Assembly: GCA_031554725.1 (NCBI GenBank)
Contig: JAVBUZ010000041.1
Coordinates: 1-17,288, forward strand
Source of the DNA: JAVBUZ01 sp031554725
Lineage (GTDB): Bacteria; Bacillota; Clostridia; Lachnospirales; Lachnospiraceae
Direction: 5' to 3'
DNA: 17,288 nt
A program made the translations under genes and the position numbers. Below the pieces are notes generated by a model. It worked only from the letters and a program-made list of their open reading frames with translations, was not told where the DNA came from and did not search any database. This document shows positions 7,267 to 15,880 of this stretch, piece by piece (within the stretch, counting starts at the first letter, position 1; every line of letters begins with the position of its first letter).

Positions 7267-7325
7267 TAAAACTCTCGATTTTCATAGGGGTTTCGAAAAA
7301 AAACTTAAATAAAAAAGTAGACACA

Positions 7326-7371
7326 AAAAGAACCGATTCTCTGTTCTTCGAACAGTTCCCTCCGTTCTTTT
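7326..7371 (-). terminator. Intrinsic terminator after uvrA
   Basis: Nested inverted repeats lie 64 nt after the uvrA stop. Outer arms AAAAGAAC (minus strand, 7371-7364) and GTTCTTTT (7333-7326) are 8 bp. An inner perfect 6-bp stem CTGTTC/GAACAG (7341-7355) has a 3-nt loop. The minus-strand RNA continues from the outer arm into UUUUU then GUGU. This is the natural end of the uvrBA transcript and separates it from mreB. More T-rich tracts follow at 7294-7319. Confidence 0.7.
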
Positions 7372-7434
7372 AATGCATCCTTGCTTTTATAAATAATTAA
7401 TCGGCTAATTACTCATAAAACCTTAGAGCTTTTT

Positions 7435-10284
7435 TTATTTTTCCAACATTTTTTTAATATATTTTCCAGTATAAGAAGCTTCTACCTTCGCAACCTCTTC
7501 TGGCGTTCCCGTAGCAACCACATTACCACCTCTATCGCCACCTTCTGGTCCAATATCAACAATATAATCTGCTGTCTTAATAACATCTAGATTATGTTCG
7601 ATTACTACTACTGTATTTCCGCCCTCTGTTAGCTTTTGCAAAATGTCCACTAGCTTATGCACATCTGCAAAGTGAAGTCCCGTTGTTGGCTCATCCAAGA
7701 TATAGATCGTCTTTCCCGTGCTTCGTTTGCTAAGCTCAGTTGCAAGTTTAATTCTCTGTGCTTCTCCTCCAGATAGTTCTGTAGATGGTTGTCCTAATTT
7801 TACATAGGACAAACCTACTTCATACATGGTTTCGATTTTTCTTTTGATAGATGGAACATTTTCAAAAAACGGAACTGCTTCTTCCACCGTCATATCTAAT
7901 ACATCAAAAATACTCTTACCTTTGTATTTTACATCCAAGGTCTCTCTATTATAACGTTTACCATCACAAACCTCGCATGGTACATAAACGTCAGGCAAGA
8001 AATGCATTTCTATTTTAACAATACCATCACCACTACATGCCTCGCAACGTCCGCCCTTCACATTAAAACTAAAGCGTCCTTTTTTATATCCCTTTGCCTT
8101 GGCATCTGCTGTGGAAGCAAACAAATCTCTTATTTGATCAAAAACCCCTGTATACGTTGCTGGGTTAGATCGAGGCGTACGTCCAATTGGTGATTGGTCA
8201 ATATCAATTACCTTATCTAATTGCTCTACACCCTCTATCCCTGCATGCTTTCCCGGAATAGTCCTTGCGCGATTTAGCGCCTTTGCCAAGTGCTTATAAA
8301 GAATTTCATTGACCAACGAGCTCTTTCCAGAACCCGAAACACCTGTAACACAGGTTAGAACTCCAAGTGGGAATTCCACATCCATTCCCTTTAAGTTATT
8401 TTCCCTTGGTCCTCTTACCGTAAGTGTTCCCGTTGCTTTTCTTCTTTCTTCTGGCACCGGAATCTTTACTGCACCACTTAAATACTGTCCAGTTATAGAC
8501 TCAGGAACCTTCATAATTTCTTCCGCCGTTCCATAAGCCACAACCTCGCCACCGTGAGAGCCTGCACCCGGCCCAATATCTACAACATAGTCTGCTGCAA
8601 ACATAGTATCCTCATCATGCTCTACAACAATCAGAGTATTTCCCATATCCTTTAGATTCTTAAGTGTCGCAATTAGCTTATCATTGTCTCTTTGATGCAA
8701 GCCAATACTAGGCTCATCTAGAATATAGCATACTCCAACTAGTCCCGAGCCAATCTGAGTAGCCAAACGAATCCTCTGCGCTTCTCCACCAGAAAGTGAG
8801 CTGGTTGCTCTAGAAAGAGATAAATAGTCTAGGCCCACCGATACCAAGAAACCTACTCTCGCCTTTATCTCCTTAATAATCTGTGCACCAATTAGCAATT
8901 GCTGTTTGGTTAATTCCATTCCATCAATATATTCTTGAAGCTTCAAAATCGATAATGAAGTGGTTTCATAAATGTTTTTTTCACCTACCGTAACAGCCAG
9001 CGACTCCTTCTTTAGCCTCATACCATTACATTCTTTACAAGGGGTAATACGCATAAAGCTTTCATACTCTTGCTTCATAGTTTCAGAAAAGGTTTCTCTA
9101 TATCGTCTTTCCACATTTCTAATAATACCTTCAAAAACTACCGGATATACACCTCTTCCACGTTGTCCGACATAGTGAACCTCAACTTCCTTGCCATCTG
9201 TACCATTAATCAAAATATTCTGTACCTTTTCCGAATATTTTTCAAATGGAGTATCGAGATCAAACTTATATTCTTTGCAAAGAGCTTGTAAAATAGCGTT
9301 TGTAAAACTTCCAGGATCTTGGCACGACTGCCAACCCATAACAGCAAATACACCTTGATTGATGCTAAGTGATCTGTCAGGCATTATCAAATCAATGTCG
9401 AATTCCATTTTATAGCCTAAGCCCACACATACCGGACATGCACCAAAGGGATTATTAAAGGAAAAGCTCCTTGGCTCAATTTCCGATATGCTAATACCGC
9501 AATCTGGGCAAGCAAAATTCTGGCTAAAGCTCATAGATTCGCCGTCAATTACATCCAAATCCAATAGGCCTTCAGATAGCTCTAGTGCCGTTTCTATAGA
9601 ATCAGATAATCTTCTTTCAATGCCTTCCTTTACCACCAAACGGTCTACCACAATTTGAATATCATGTTTAATATTTTTATCTAAAGTAATATCTTCCGAG
9701 AGCTCATAAAGACTTCCATCCACGCGTACACGTACATAGCCACTTTTTTTAGCCTTCTCAAACACTTTCTGATGCTCGCCTTTTCTTCCTCTAACTACAG
9801 GAGCAAGTAGTTGAATCTTGGTTCCTTCTGCTAACCCCATCACCTGGTCAACCATCTGATCCACCGTCTGCCTCACTATCACTTTTCCACATTCTGTACA
9901 ATGTGGAATTCCAATTCTAGCGTACAACAAACGGAAATAATCATATATTTCTGTTACCGTTCCAACCGTTGAACGTGGATTTCTATTGGTAGACTTTTGG
10001 TCAATAGAAATGGCTGGCGACAAGCCCTCAATCATATCCACATTGGGCTTTTCCATTTGCCCTAAGAATTGTCTCGCATAAGAGGACAAAGACTCCATAT
10101 ATCTTCTCTGACCTTCTGCATATATGGTATCAAACGCTAACGAAGACTTTCCCGAACCCGATAAGCCGGTTAGCACTACAAACTCATTTCTTGGTATATC
10201 AATATCAATTCCTTTTAAATTGTGCTCACGTGCCCCTCTTATCTTAATGTACTCTCTGGGGCGCATTTTTTGTGCTTCTTCCAT
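7435..10284 (-). CDS. uvrA: Excinuclease ABC subunit A (UvrA)
   Basis: UvrA is the damage-scanning ATPase of nucleotide excision repair. It forms dimers, loads UvrB at lesions and then leaves. All 949 residues are present. Two ABC cassettes are visible: Walker A GLSGSGKSS at about 40-48 and GVSGSGKSS near 646, signature LSGGEAQRI near 495 and near 835, and Walker B ILDEPSIGLH and ILDEPTTGLH. Cysteine pairs of the zinc modules are intact: CxxC near 258 and 284, CKEC near 417, CEAC near 747 and CEVC near 770. An extra CTECG lies near 130. The ATG has GGAG 7 nt upstream and starts 10 nt after the uvrB stop, so the two subunits are co-transcribed from the LexA-box promoter ahead of uvrB. A hairpin terminator follows. 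uvrC is not in the window. Confidence 0.98.
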   Translation of the reverse strand: MEEAQKMRPREYIKIRGAREHNLKGIDIDIPRNEFVVLTGLSGSGKSSLAFDTIYAEGQRRYMESLSSYARQFLGQMEKPNVDMIEGLSPAISIDQKSTNRNPRSTVGTVTEIYDYFRLLYARIGIPHCTECGKVIVRQTVDQMVDQVMGLAEGTKIQLLAPVVRGRKGEHQKVFEKAKKSGYVRVRVDGSLYELSEDITLDKNIKHDIQIVVDRLVVKEGIERRLSDSIETALELSEGLLDLDVIDGESMSFSQNFACPDCGISISEIEPRSFSFNNPFGACPVCVGLGYKMEFDIDLIMPDRSLSINQGVFAVMGWQSCQDPGSFTNAILQALCKEYKFDLDTPFEKYSEKVQNILINGTDGKEVEVHYVGQRGRGVYPVVFEGIIRNVERRYRETFSETMKQEYESFMRITPCKECNGMRLKKESLAVTVGEKNIYETTSLSILKLQEYIDGMELTKQQLLIGAQIIKEIKARVGFLVSVGLDYLSLSRATSSLSGGEAQRIRLATQIGSGLVGVCYILDEPSIGLHQRDNDKLIATLKNLKDMGNTLIVVEHDEDTMFAADYVVDIGPGAGSHGGEVVAYGTAEEIMKVPESITGQYLSGAVKIPVPEERRKATGTLTVRGPRENNLKGMDVEFPLGVLTCVTGVSGSGKSSLVNEILYKHLAKALNRARTIPGKHAGIEGVEQLDKVIDIDQSPIGRTPRSNPATYTGVFDQIRDLFASTADAKAKGYKKGRFSFNVKGGRCEACSGDGIVKIEMHFLPDVYVPCEVCDGKRYNRETLDVKYKGKSIFDVLDMTVEEAVPFFENVPSIKRKIETMYEVGLSYVKLGQPSTELSGGEAQRIKLATELSKRSTGKTIYILDEPTTGLHFADVHKLVDILQKLTEGGNTVVVIEHNLDVIKTADYIVDIGPEGGDRGGNVVATGTPEEVAKVEASYTGKYIKKMLEK

Positions 10285-10294
10285 TACACTACTC

Positions 10295-12286
10295 CTATCT
10301 TTCGCCTTCCAATTCTCGAAGTGCTGTTTTTAACTCAACCATTTTATCTCTAAGCTCTGCTGCCGCCTCAAAGTTTAAATCCGCAGCTGCCTTTTGCATC
10401 TTCTTTTGAACCTCTGCAATGAGCTTTTCTAATTCTTTACGGCTCATGGACTCTGGGTCCTTCTCAAACCTTACTTCTTCCTTCGCGATTACCTTCGAAA
10501 TACTAATAAGATCCCTAACCGCTTTCTTAATTGTCTGAGGTGTAATTCCATGCTCCTCGTTATATTTTAGCTGTACTTCACGTCTTCTATTGGTTTCAAA
10601 AAGCGCTTTCTTCATAGAATCCGTCATGCGATCCGCGTACATAATAACACGTCCCTCTGCATTTCGAGCCGCACGTCCAATGGTCTGAATCAGTGATGTT
10701 TCAGAACGCAAAAATCCTTCTTTATCAGCATCTAAAATCGCAACCAAAGAAATCTCGGGAATATCTAGCCCTTCCCTTAGCAGGTTGATTCCCACTAAAA
10801 CATCAAATACATCCAAACGCATATCTCTGATAATTTCTGCTCGTTCTAATGTATCTATATCCGAATGCAAGTATTTTACTCTAATTCCCACCTCACGCAT
10901 GTAGTCTGTTAAATCTTCTGCCATACGTTTCGTCAAGGTAGTAACCAATACCTTGTTATGCTTTGCAATTTCTGCTCGCACCTCTGCAATCAGATCATCT
11001 ACTTGACCTTCTACTGGCTTCACTACAACCTCTGGATCTAACAGACCCGTTGGTCTAATAATCTGCTCCGCTCTTAACAGCTCGTGTTCCTTTTCATACA
11101 CAGATGGGGTTGCCGAAACAAAAAGCATCTGATCGATATGATCTTCAAACTCTGAAAACTCAAGAGGTCGATTATCTAGTGCCGATGGTAAACGAAATCC
11201 ATAGTCCACCAAATTCGTTTTTCTAGCCCTGTCCCCTGCATACATGGCTCTTATCTGAGGTATCGTCATATGAGACTCATCAATAATAATTAAAAAATCA
11301 TCCCCAAAATAATCAATCAAGGTTCCCGGTGGTACACCCTGTGCTGTTCCGTTTAGGTGCCTTGAATAATTTTCTATTCCAGAGCAGAATCCTGTTTCTC
11401 TAAGCATCTCTATATCAAAATTGGTTCTTTCCGCAATACGTTGGGCTTCTATTAGCTTGTCTTCACCCTTAAAGTAACGAACTCTTTCTTCCATCTCTGT
11501 TTCAATATGCTTGCATGCCTCCCTTATCTTTTCTGGCGCAACAACATAATGCGACGCTGGAAAAATAGTTACATGATTAAGCACCGTTTTAATTTGTCCA
11601 GTGAGAGGGTCCGTTTCACTAATTCGGTCTATTTCGTCTCCAAAAAATTCAACTCGAATTAGTACATCTCCACCTTGGGCTGGATATATTTCAAGAACAT
11701 CTCCTCTTACACGGAAGGTTCCACGTTTTACATCCATTTCGTTCCTGTCATATTGTATTGCTATTAATTCCCTAAGAACTTGATCTCTATCCTTAACCAT
11801 TCCTGGTCGCAAGGATACCAACATTTCTTGATAGCTATCCGGACTACCAAGTCCATATATACAAGATACACTGGCTACCACCACCACATCTTTTCGCTCT
11901 GCCAGTGATGCTGTCGCAGATAATCTAAGCTTGTCTATTTCTTCATTAATTGCAGAATCTTTCGCAATATAAGTATCCGAGGACGGAATATAGGCCTCGG
12001 GCTGAAAGTAATCATAGTATGACACAAAGTACTCTACTGCATTCTCTGGAAAAAATTCTTTAAACTCACTATATAACTGCCCAGCAAGCGTTTTGTTATG
12101 AGCTACAATCAAAGTAGGCTTGTTTAGAGCCGCAATAATATTGGCCATGGTAAAAGTCTTACCAGAGCCGGTTACACCAAGTAATGTTTGAAATTGATTT
12201 CCCTGTTTAAATCCTGTTACTAGCTCTTCTATCGCCTGTGGCTGGTCCCCTGTAGGGCTAAATTCAGAATGTAATTTAAATGCCAT
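10295..12286 (-). CDS. uvrB: Excinuclease ABC subunit B (UvrB)
   Basis: UvrB verifies damage delivered by UvrA, opens the helix with its beta-hairpin and recruits the UvrC nuclease. It is full length at 663 residues. Walker A GVTGSGKTFTMAN lies at about 40-52. The damage-binding beta-hairpin region YYDYFQPEAYIPSSDTYIAKD starts near 90. Helicase motif DESH is near 338, and the late motifs QTIGRAARN and GLDIPE are present. The C-terminal UVR domain that binds UvrC is at about 620-655 (LNFEAAAELRDKM). An AAGGAA ribosome site lies 6-7 nt before the ATG. It is the first gene of the uvrBA unit. About 50 nt upstream is a sigma-A promoter with a LexA operator over its -35, so DNA damage should induce it. 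Confidence 0.98.
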   Translation of the reverse strand: MAFKLHSEFSPTGDQPQAIEELVTGFKQGNQFQTLLGVTGSGKTFTMANIIAALNKPTLIVAHNKTLAGQLYSEFKEFFPENAVEYFVSYYDYFQPEAYIPSSDTYIAKDSAINEEIDKLRLSATASLAERKDVVVVASVSCIYGLGSPDSYQEMLVSLRPGMVKDRDQVLRELIAIQYDRNEMDVKRGTFRVRGDVLEIYPAQGGDVLIRVEFFGDEIDRISETDPLTGQIKTVLNHVTIFPASHYVVAPEKIREACKHIETEMEERVRYFKGEDKLIEAQRIAERTNFDIEMLRETGFCSGIENYSRHLNGTAQGVPPGTLIDYFGDDFLIIIDESHMTIPQIRAMYAGDRARKTNLVDYGFRLPSALDNRPLEFSEFEDHIDQMLFVSATPSVYEKEHELLRAEQIIRPTGLLDPEVVVKPVEGQVDDLIAEVRAEIAKHNKVLVTTLTKRMAEDLTDYMREVGIRVKYLHSDIDTLERAEIIRDMRLDVFDVLVGINLLREGLDIPEISLVAILDADKEGFLRSETSLIQTIGRAARNAEGRVIMYADRMTDSMKKALFETNRRREVQLKYNEEHGITPQTIKKAVRDLISISKVIAKEEVRFEKDPESMSRKELEKLIAEVQKKMQKAAADLNFEAAAELRDKMVELKTALRELEGER

Positions 12287-12313
12287 AATTTATTCCTTCC
12301 TATAACTGAAATA

Positions 12314-12350
12314 GGATATGCTGTACCGCTTAACACAGTATAGCATATCC
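12314..12350. repeat. 9-bp inverted repeat straddling the uvrB promoter -10
   Basis: Perfect arms GGATATGCT (12314-12322) and AGCATATCC (12342-12350) are 19 bp apart and can extend by TAC/GTA after one mismatch. One arm touches the -10 hexamer and the other lies just downstream of the expected transcription start. In RNA coming through from ctpA the arms would form a stable hairpin, but no U-tract follows on the minus strand. It could be a terminator-like end of the ctpA transcript, a processing site or an operator. Confidence 0.65.
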
Positions 12351-12365
12351 CCTCTCTTTTTGCAA
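12337..12365 (-). promoter_or_regulatory. Sigma-A promoter of uvrBA with extended -10
   Basis: On the minus strand, TTGCAA (12365-12360) and TATACT (12342-12337) are separated by exactly 17 bp. TGC directly before the -10 gives an extended -10. Transcription would start near 12330, leaving a leader of about 44 nt before the uvrB ATG. Confidence 0.85.
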
Positions 12366-12376
12366 ACATTTGTTCG
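12363..12376 (-). promoter_or_regulatory. LexA (DinR) operator, SOS box
   Basis: CGAACAAATGTTTG matches the Gram-positive SOS box (CGAAC, four bases, GTTCG) at all but one position. Its last three bases overlap the -35 hexamer of the uvrBA promoter, so bound LexA would block RNA polymerase. uvrB is a classic SOS gene in Firmicutes. Confidence 0.85.
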
Positions 12377-12384
12377 AAATATTA

Positions 12385-13668
12385 TTAAGGATTTATTTTT
12401 TCATTTATCATTTCTATTGCTCGTTCTAATTGGTTATCGTCCTTCGTATCATAGTAACGTTCTACGTCAAATTCACAAACCTCATCAGGCTCAATACCAG
12501 TGCCATGTATATTGATTCCATTTGGTGTATAGTAGCTACTAACGGTAAGCTTAACCGCCGAACCATCGCCTAGCGATATCGGCTGCTGTACAATTCCTTT
12601 TCCAAAGGTTGTTGTTCCTAACAAGGTACCTTTTTCATAATCCTTTATTGCTCCCGCTAAAATTTCCGATGCGCTAGCTGAATTTCCATTGATAAGAACC
12701 ACCATCGGAACCTGCAATTCCTTTGTGCCATCGCAAGAGTATTCCTTACGTTTTCCATCTCTATCCTCTGTATAAACCACTAAGCCCTTTGGCAAGATAG
12801 AACGTGCTATTTCCACTACCGCACTCAGGCTTCCACCCGGATTACTGCGCAAGTCTAAAACAAGGCCTTTCATATCCGAACCTTTGGCAACTGCAAGAGC
12901 ATCTGTAAACTGGTCAACAGTAACTTCATCAAACTCAACAATTTGAATATAGGCAACTCCATTATCATACATCTTTGATTTAACAGTTGGAGATTCCACC
13001 TGTCTTCTTTGTACCTCTAAATCTAGATACTGGTTATCACGTACAAATGTAATCGTAACCTTAGTTCCTTCCGGCCCTTTAATCTTTGATACTACTTCCG
13101 TTAGGGATAAACCGTAGGTTTCTTCTCCATCTATTGCAAAAATAATATCATTTTCTCTAACATCAGCCTCTTCCGCTGGAGTTCCCGAAATAATACCACT
13201 AATCTTTGCCATTCCGATGGTAGTATCGATACTAACATAAGCACCAATTCCATAATAAATTCCCTGTATATTATCCATAACGTCTGTAAGCTCTTGGGTT
13301 GTATAGTATTCTGAATAAGGATCTCCCAGAGCTTCTACCATACCTTTAAAAGCTCCATCCATCAGCTTTTGTTTATCCACTTCTTCTTGGTAGAAATAAG
13401 AATCTATAATGGCTTCAATCAGTTTCATTTTAGAAACCATTTCATCTGAAATAGCGCTTACAACTTCATCAGTCTCTGCCGTATTTCTTCCACTTGCAGC
13501 CAAGCGTAACTGTTCTTTTGCTTCAAAAAAGGCTTCTATTCTAGTTCCTAAATAAGCTCCGCCTACTAATAAAAGTGCTAATGATAAGCCTACTGCCAAT
13601 CCACACCCAAAGTACGTTTTTCGTTCTCGTTTCTTTACATTTAGTTCTACTTCATTTATTTCTTGCAC
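12385..13668 (-). CDS. ctpA: S41 family carboxy-terminal processing protease (CtpA/CtpB-like)
   Basis: This is a membrane-anchored serine protease of 427 residues. An N-terminal basic cytoplasmic segment is followed by one membrane helix at about 22-42 (CGLAVGLSLALLLVGGAYLG), so the rest is outside. A PDZ domain lies at about 130-210 (YYGIGAYVSIDTT, GTPAEEADVRENDIIFAIDG). The protease core has the Ser-Lys dyad: S332 in NSASASEILAG and K357 in TTFGKG, spaced 25 residues apart as in E. coli Prc. LDLRSNPGG is also present. The start is GTG at 13668 with no recognisable ribosome site. Sixty-three nt separate it from the M23 gene upstream. CtpB lies near ftsEX in B. subtilis. In other bacteria Ctp proteases degrade peptidoglycan hydrolases, so the M23 neighbour is a plausible substrate (inference). 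No classical terminator is seen after it, only the inverted repeat over the uvrB promoter. Confidence 0.93.
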   Translation of the reverse strand: MQEINEVELNVKKRERKTYFGCGLAVGLSLALLLVGGAYLGTRIEAFFEAKEQLRLAASGRNTAETDEVVSAISDEMVSKMKLIEAIIDSYFYQEEVDKQKLMDGAFKGMVEALGDPYSEYYTTQELTDVMDNIQGIYYGIGAYVSIDTTIGMAKISGIISGTPAEEADVRENDIIFAIDGEETYGLSLTEVVSKIKGPEGTKVTITFVRDNQYLDLEVQRRQVESPTVKSKMYDNGVAYIQIVEFDEVTVDQFTDALAVAKGSDMKGLVLDLRSNPGGSLSAVVEIARSILPKGLVVYTEDRDGKRKEYSCDGTKELQVPMVVLINGNSASASEILAGAIKDYEKGTLLGTTTFGKGIVQQPISLGDGSAVKLTVSSYYTPNGINIHGTGIEPDEVCEFDVERYYDTKDDNQLERAIEMINEKINP

Positions 13669-13731
13669 TTTGCAATTGTTGCCGTTCCCAAGCGGCCTCT
13701 CCTTCCATGAGTATTCGCGGTTATACGCCGA

Positions 13732-14955
13732 CTATTGGGATAAGTAATTCCATGGAGTTGTATACTCGCCATCGATACGTACACTAAAGTGGAGATGTGG
13801 CCCCGTACTTCTTCCTGTAGAACCAACTGCCGCAATCTTTTCTCCACGCGCTACTAATTCTCCCGACTTTACATATAGCGCTGATGCATGCATATAGATC
13901 GTATACAAACCATCACCATGGTCTATCATAATGTAATTCCCCATTGTGGTGCTATAGGCTGCTGCCACCACATTCCCATCATAAGCCGCGTAAATCGCCG
14001 TCCCTGTTGGCGCTGCAAAGTCAACACCATTATGGAACTGCTCTACCTTCAAGGTTGGATGGATTCTCCATCCGTAATCATCCGAAATTCTTGTATAAGA
14101 AGCTAATGGAAACTTAAATGTACCACCATCATAGGTCAGCACCTTACCATTTTGCTCCATCATCTTCTTTCGATCTGCTGCAACAGCTATTTCCAAATTT
14201 TTAATCAGCTCATCTTGTGCAGCTATATCATCGTTATATTCTTTGATTGCTTGATCATTCGTCTTAATATCAGACTCATATTTTATAATTTGCTTTGTCT
14301 TTTCTGCAATCAGTTCCTTTAAAGTTTCCTTCTCTAATTCTACGCCAGCACGAACTTCCTCTAAAAGAGCTTTTTCTTCGTCTAGCTCCATTTTACATGC
14401 TTCTATAAATTGATGTGTAAGTTCATACTCCGCTAGCTTTTCCTTGTCATATGCTACAACCTGCTCCATCTGATCCATTCGATCTAGCATATCAGCAAAG
14501 CTACCACCACCGAGCAAAATATCTAATACATAGGTATCATTTCGCTCATACATCATCTGAATACGTACTTTCATGGAATGATATTGATCTTCTTTTTTTT
14601 CAAACGCCGCTTCCAACTGTCTTTCGGTTTCTTCAATATCCGCTTCCTTTTTAATAATCATGGCTTCTAGTTCATCTATTTTGTCTTGTATTTCCTTTAA
14701 ATTGGCATCCAAATCGTTAACATACTTTTTTAAGTTTTTTTTCTTAGATTCTAACTCTTCTTTTAGCTTTTTAATATCTGTTAAGGTTTTTTGTAAGTTT
14801 CCTTTATCTAGCTTTGCCTTTTCAATCTGATCTTGTTTCGCCTTTATACTTTCAGCTGTAATCAGCGAAGAACTCGTGGCATAACTAAGAACCGGTATTG
14901 CCAATATCAATATGACACACAACAGCAATGCCATCATTCTTTTTACATTCCTCAT
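13732..14955 (-). CDS. Secreted coiled-coil M23 peptidoglycan endopeptidase (EnvC/PcsB-like)
   Basis: This encodes 407 residues from the ATG at 14955, chosen because GAGGT lies 5 nt upstream; the ATG at 14967 has none. A Sec signal peptide covers about residues 1-27 (RNVKRMMALLLCVILILAIP, ending near SYA). Residues 35-265 are almost entirely Lys/Glu-rich coiled coil, as in EnvC, PcsB and CwlO. The C-terminal LytM/M23 domain (about 280-405) keeps all zinc and catalytic residues: H308 and D312 in HNGVDF, and H387/H389 in GPHLHF. It should therefore be an active endopeptidase, unlike degenerate EnvC, which only activates amidases. It follows ftsX by 25 nt. Known FtsEX systems control a coiled-coil hydrolase through FtsX, so this protein is the probable partner. 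ctpA follows by 63 nt. Confidence 0.93.
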   Translation of the reverse strand: MRNVKRMMALLLCVILILAIPVLSYATSSSLITAESIKAKQDQIEKAKLDKGNLQKTLTDIKKLKEELESKKKNLKKYVNDLDANLKEIQDKIDELEAMIIKKEADIEETERQLEAAFEKKEDQYHSMKVRIQMMYERNDTYVLDILLGGGSFADMLDRMDQMEQVVAYDKEKLAEYELTHQFIEACKMELDEEKALLEEVRAGVELEKETLKELIAEKTKQIIKYESDIKTNDQAIKEYNDDIAAQDELIKNLEIAVAADRKKMMEQNGKVLTYDGGTFKFPLASYTRISDDYGWRIHPTLKVEQFHNGVDFAAPTGTAIYAAYDGNVVAAAYSTTMGNYIMIDHGDGLYTIYMHASALYVKSGELVARGEKIAAVGSTGRSTGPHLHFSVRIDGEYTTPWNYLSQ

Positions 14956-14960
14956 GTCAT

Positions 14961-14965
14961 ACCTC
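14961..14965 (-). promoter_or_regulatory. Ribosome binding site that sets the M23 gene start
   Basis: GAGGT lies 5 nt before the ATG at 14955. The longer start at 14967 has only AAAAATAAGTA upstream, so the signal peptide most likely begins MRNVKRMM. Confidence 0.75.
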
Positions 14966-14980
14966 ATTACTTATTTTTAT

Positions 14981-15880
14981 CTACACATGCAAATGTTTTC
15001 TTACTGTGGTAATACTTCCCATAAATCCAATTCCTATGCCTACGCATAAGGAAACAGGTGCAAGGGTTGCAAATATAGTCTCCACTGGCAAAAAGCTAAG
15101 TAGTCTAGTTAACGTTGGAAATTGCTCCATCGTATAATTTATCACTTTATTGTATAAGGTGTAGATTAGTAGTAGTGGAATTCCCGCTCCTACAAGCCCA
15201 ATCAACATACCTTCCACAACAAATGGCGCTCTAACAAAGAAATCCGTTGCACCAATGTACTTCATAATATTTATTTCTTCTTGTCTTACCGAAATACCGA
15301 TAGTTACCGTATTACTAATAAGGAACACCGAAACTGCCAATAAGATTCCAATAATCCCTACTGAAACGTAGGCAATTAGCTGATTTATACCCGTCAGCGT
15401 TGTTGCGGTAATCTCTGAGCGATTAATTAAACGAATATCTGAAATGGATTCCAAAAATTCAACCAGATTGCTCTGCATTGATACATCATTCAAGTATATT
15501 ACATATTTCGCCGAGTTTTCTAATGGGTTGTCTGGAAAACCTTCTGCATATGATCCCAGTCCCATCTGCTCGCTAAACTTAGCCCAACCTTCATCCGCAG
15601 AAACAAATTCTATCTTTGATACTTCCTGTCTCGACTGAATTAAATCACCAATTTGAGCAATACGTGAATCCGCTGTACCATTCTCAAAAAAAACAGTAAC
15701 AGAAACTCCTTGTTCTGCAGTTTTTACAATATGTTGAAAGTTGCCAACTATAGCGTAAAACAGACCAAACAAAAATAAACAAGCAGAAATGGTCGCTATC
15801 GATGCAAGGGAGAACCACTTGTTTCGAATGATACTGCGAAATCCCTGCCGAAGTGTATAAAACAAGGTATTAATCTTCAT
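14981..15880 (-). CDS. ftsX: Cell-division ABC transporter permease FtsX
   Basis: FtsX, 299 residues, is the membrane half of FtsEX, which does not transport solutes but passes ATP hydrolysis to extracellular peptidoglycan hydrolases. Four membrane helices are visible: about 23-46, 160-188 (YVSVGIIGILLAVSVFLISN), 214-236 and 262-284. A large outer loop of about 110 residues follows helix 1 (VSVTVFFENG to RSEITATTL) and is where the hydrolase partner is usually bound. IRNKWFSLASIATI before helix 1 is typical of the family. The ATG at 15880 has AAGGAG 9 nt upstream and overlaps the end of ftsE by 11 nt, pointing to coupled translation. A GTG at 15907 would give a longer form without a good site. 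The next gene, 25 nt on, encodes the likely hydrolase partner. Confidence 0.94.
   Translation of the reverse strand: MKINTLFYTLRQGFRSIIRNKWFSLASIATISACLFLFGLFYAIVGNFQHIVKTAEQGVSVTVFFENGTADSRIAQIGDLIQSRQEVSKIEFVSADEGWAKFSEQMGLGSYAEGFPDNPLENSAKYVIYLNDVSMQSNLVEFLESISDIRLINRSEITATTLTGINQLIAYVSVGIIGILLAVSVFLISNTVTIGISVRQEEINIMKYIGATDFFVRAPFVVEGMLIGLVGAGIPLLLIYTLYNKVINYTMEQFPTLTRLLSFLPVETIFATLAPVSLCVGIGIGFMGSITTVRKHLHV

Noticed and set aside
7341..7355. Sequence CTGTTC-TTC-GAACAG resembling a LexA box in the uvrA-mreB gap.
   Set aside because: The half-sites are in the wrong order (GTTC before GAAC) and 3 nt apart, whereas the box is GAAC, four bases, GTTC. It is better explained as the inner stem of the uvrA terminator.
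7307..7418. A minus-strand open frame in the gap after uvrA, containing KDALKERRELFEEQRIG.
   Set aside because: It has no ATG, GTG or TTG start with a ribosome site and lies across the terminator hairpin, which explains the sequence pattern.
13656..13847. A 63-codon minus-strand frame beginning MEKRLRQLVLQEE across the end of the M23 gene.
   Set aside because: It lies mostly in another frame of the M23 coding sequence, which includes conserved M23 residues, and has no domain or good ribosome site.
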